Assembly (NCBI GenBank): GCA_905207385.1
Contig: CAJLLH010000106.1
Coordinates: 1-5,055 of the forward strand
Source: an uncultured Eubacteriales bacterium
GTDB taxonomy: Bacteria; Bacillota; Clostridia; Christensenellales; Borkfalkiaceae
Length of the DNA stretch: 5,055 nt
Direction of reading: 5' to 3'
In this document: piece after piece, positions 4,771 to 5,055 of the stretch
Layout of the letters: every line of letters starts with the position of its first letter
Position numbering within the stretch: the first letter of the stretch is position 1
Translations under genes and position numbers: made by a program
Notes under the pieces: generated by a model
Databases searched by the model: none
What the model saw: only the letters and a program-made list of their open reading frames with translations
Told to the model about the DNA's origin: nothing

Positions 4771-4808
4771 AAAAAAGCTGCATTTTACGCTCAAAATGCA
4801 GCTTTTTT
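4771..4808. terminator. Strong bidirectional intrinsic terminator
   Basis: A perfect 16-bp inverted repeat: AAAAAAGCTGCATTTT (4771-4786) and AAAATGCAGCTTTTTT (4793-4808) around the loop ACGCTC. T6 closes the plus strand, and the A6 on the 5' side gives T6 on the minus strand, so it can work in both directions. It isolates the first small membrane gene from the second. Confidence 0.93.
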
Positions 4809-4852
4809 AACAGATGTAAAGTGCGCCGCTTCGGCTTTGAAAAATTTTTATG

Positions 4853-4880
4853 TTGACATGTCGGCTATTTGTGGTATAAT
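4853..4880 (+). promoter_or_regulatory. Consensus sigma-A promoter with extended -10 for the second small membrane gene
   Basis: TTGACA (4853-4858) and TATAAT (4875-4880) are both perfect consensus with a 16-bp spacer. TGG directly before TATAAT gives a TGn extended -10. An A/T-rich stretch (GAAAAATTTTTATG, about 4839-4852) lies upstream, as in UP elements. This is the strongest-looking promoter in the window. The transcription start should be near 4887, giving a leader of about 24 nt. Confidence 0.9.
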
Positions 4881-4910
4881 ACTTATATAAATAAATATAA
4901 GGAGTGGATT

Positions 4911-5055
4911 ATGACTTGGTTTAACAGGCAGAGCCGACTGGTTCAGATTATCCTTCTTCTTATCCCCGGTGTAAACTGGATAACGGAGATCGTGGTAAGA
5001 TGGAGCACCTGGCTTAAAAAGGGAGGACTGCTCAGACTTATAATCTGTATAATCG
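4911..5055 (+). CDS. Small membrane protein, N-terminal part (runs off the window), likely paralog of the preceding one
   Basis: Forty-eight codons are visible, open to the window end. AAGGAG at 4899-4904 sits 6 nt before ATG 4911. The start MTWFNRQSR is followed by a hydrophobic segment (LVQIILLLIPGVNWITEIVV, 10-29), then a polar turn (RWSTWLKKGG) and the beginning of a second hydrophobic segment (LLRLIICII). The layout follows the upstream protein at 4469-4717. Both have Phe4 and an Ile-Pro in helix 1 (21-22 there, 18-19 here). Both have a Lys exactly 17 residues after that Pro and a Leu 21 residues after it. I infer a diverged paralog, or at least the same architecture. Function unknown; the gene has its own very strong promoter. 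Confidence 0.8.
   Translation, partial: MTWFNRQSRLVQIILLLIPGVNWITEIVVRWSTWLKKGGLLRLIICII

Overview
The window is chromosomal DNA from a Gram-positive bacterium of the Firmicutes, most likely a Clostridia lineage. The evidence is the order map, a KOW-domain protein, infA, rpmJ, rpsM, rpsK, rpsD, rpoA, rplQ. A KOW-domain gene between map and infA is a habit of Clostridia. Strong GGAGG-type ribosome binding sites, consensus sigma-A-type promoters, and frequent AGA/AGG and ATA codons fit this. The exact genus cannot be read from the sequence. Two features are less usual: an enlarged L17, and an rplQ that is not followed by the ECF transporter/truA/rplM/rpsI genes seen in many Firmicutes.

Layout. 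1-96 is the 3' end of map (methionine aminopeptidase). 111-419 is the KOW protein, 435-656 infA (GTG start), and 699-815 rpmJ, too short for routine ORF calling. 816-1095 is an atypically long gap holding a run of GC-rich hairpins and then a near-consensus promoter (TTGACA-17-TATATT). That promoter should drive the second block: rpsM (1096-1470), rpsK (1488-1889), rpsD (1905-2531), rpoA (2559-3512) and rplQ (3518-4024). The block ends at a strong intrinsic terminator (4065-4102). From 4113 to about 4320 there is a noncoding tandem repeat of about 3.5 units with a 60-bp period, then a long stem-loop and a promoter. Next come a small two-helix membrane protein of unknown function (4469-4717), a perfect 16-bp terminator hairpin, a consensus extended -10 promoter, and the start of a second small membrane protein (4911 to beyond the window end). 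The second protein looks like a diverged paralog of the first.

Function. The first 4 kb is core gene expression machinery. It covers N-terminal Met removal, initiation (IF-1), 30S head and body proteins (S13, S11, S4), 50S proteins (L36, L17) and the RNA polymerase alpha subunit. Alpha sits with ribosomal proteins as in most bacteria, which co-ordinates RNA polymerase and ribosome supply. L36 and S4 both keep full zinc-binding residue sets. The last kilobase is accessory: repeats and independently transcribed small membrane proteins.

I found no clear new biological system. The points most worth a second look are the enlarged L17, the tandem repeats with their minus-strand 20-residue periodic open frame, the hairpin-rich split of the operon between rpmJ and rpsM, and the pair of small membrane proteins.
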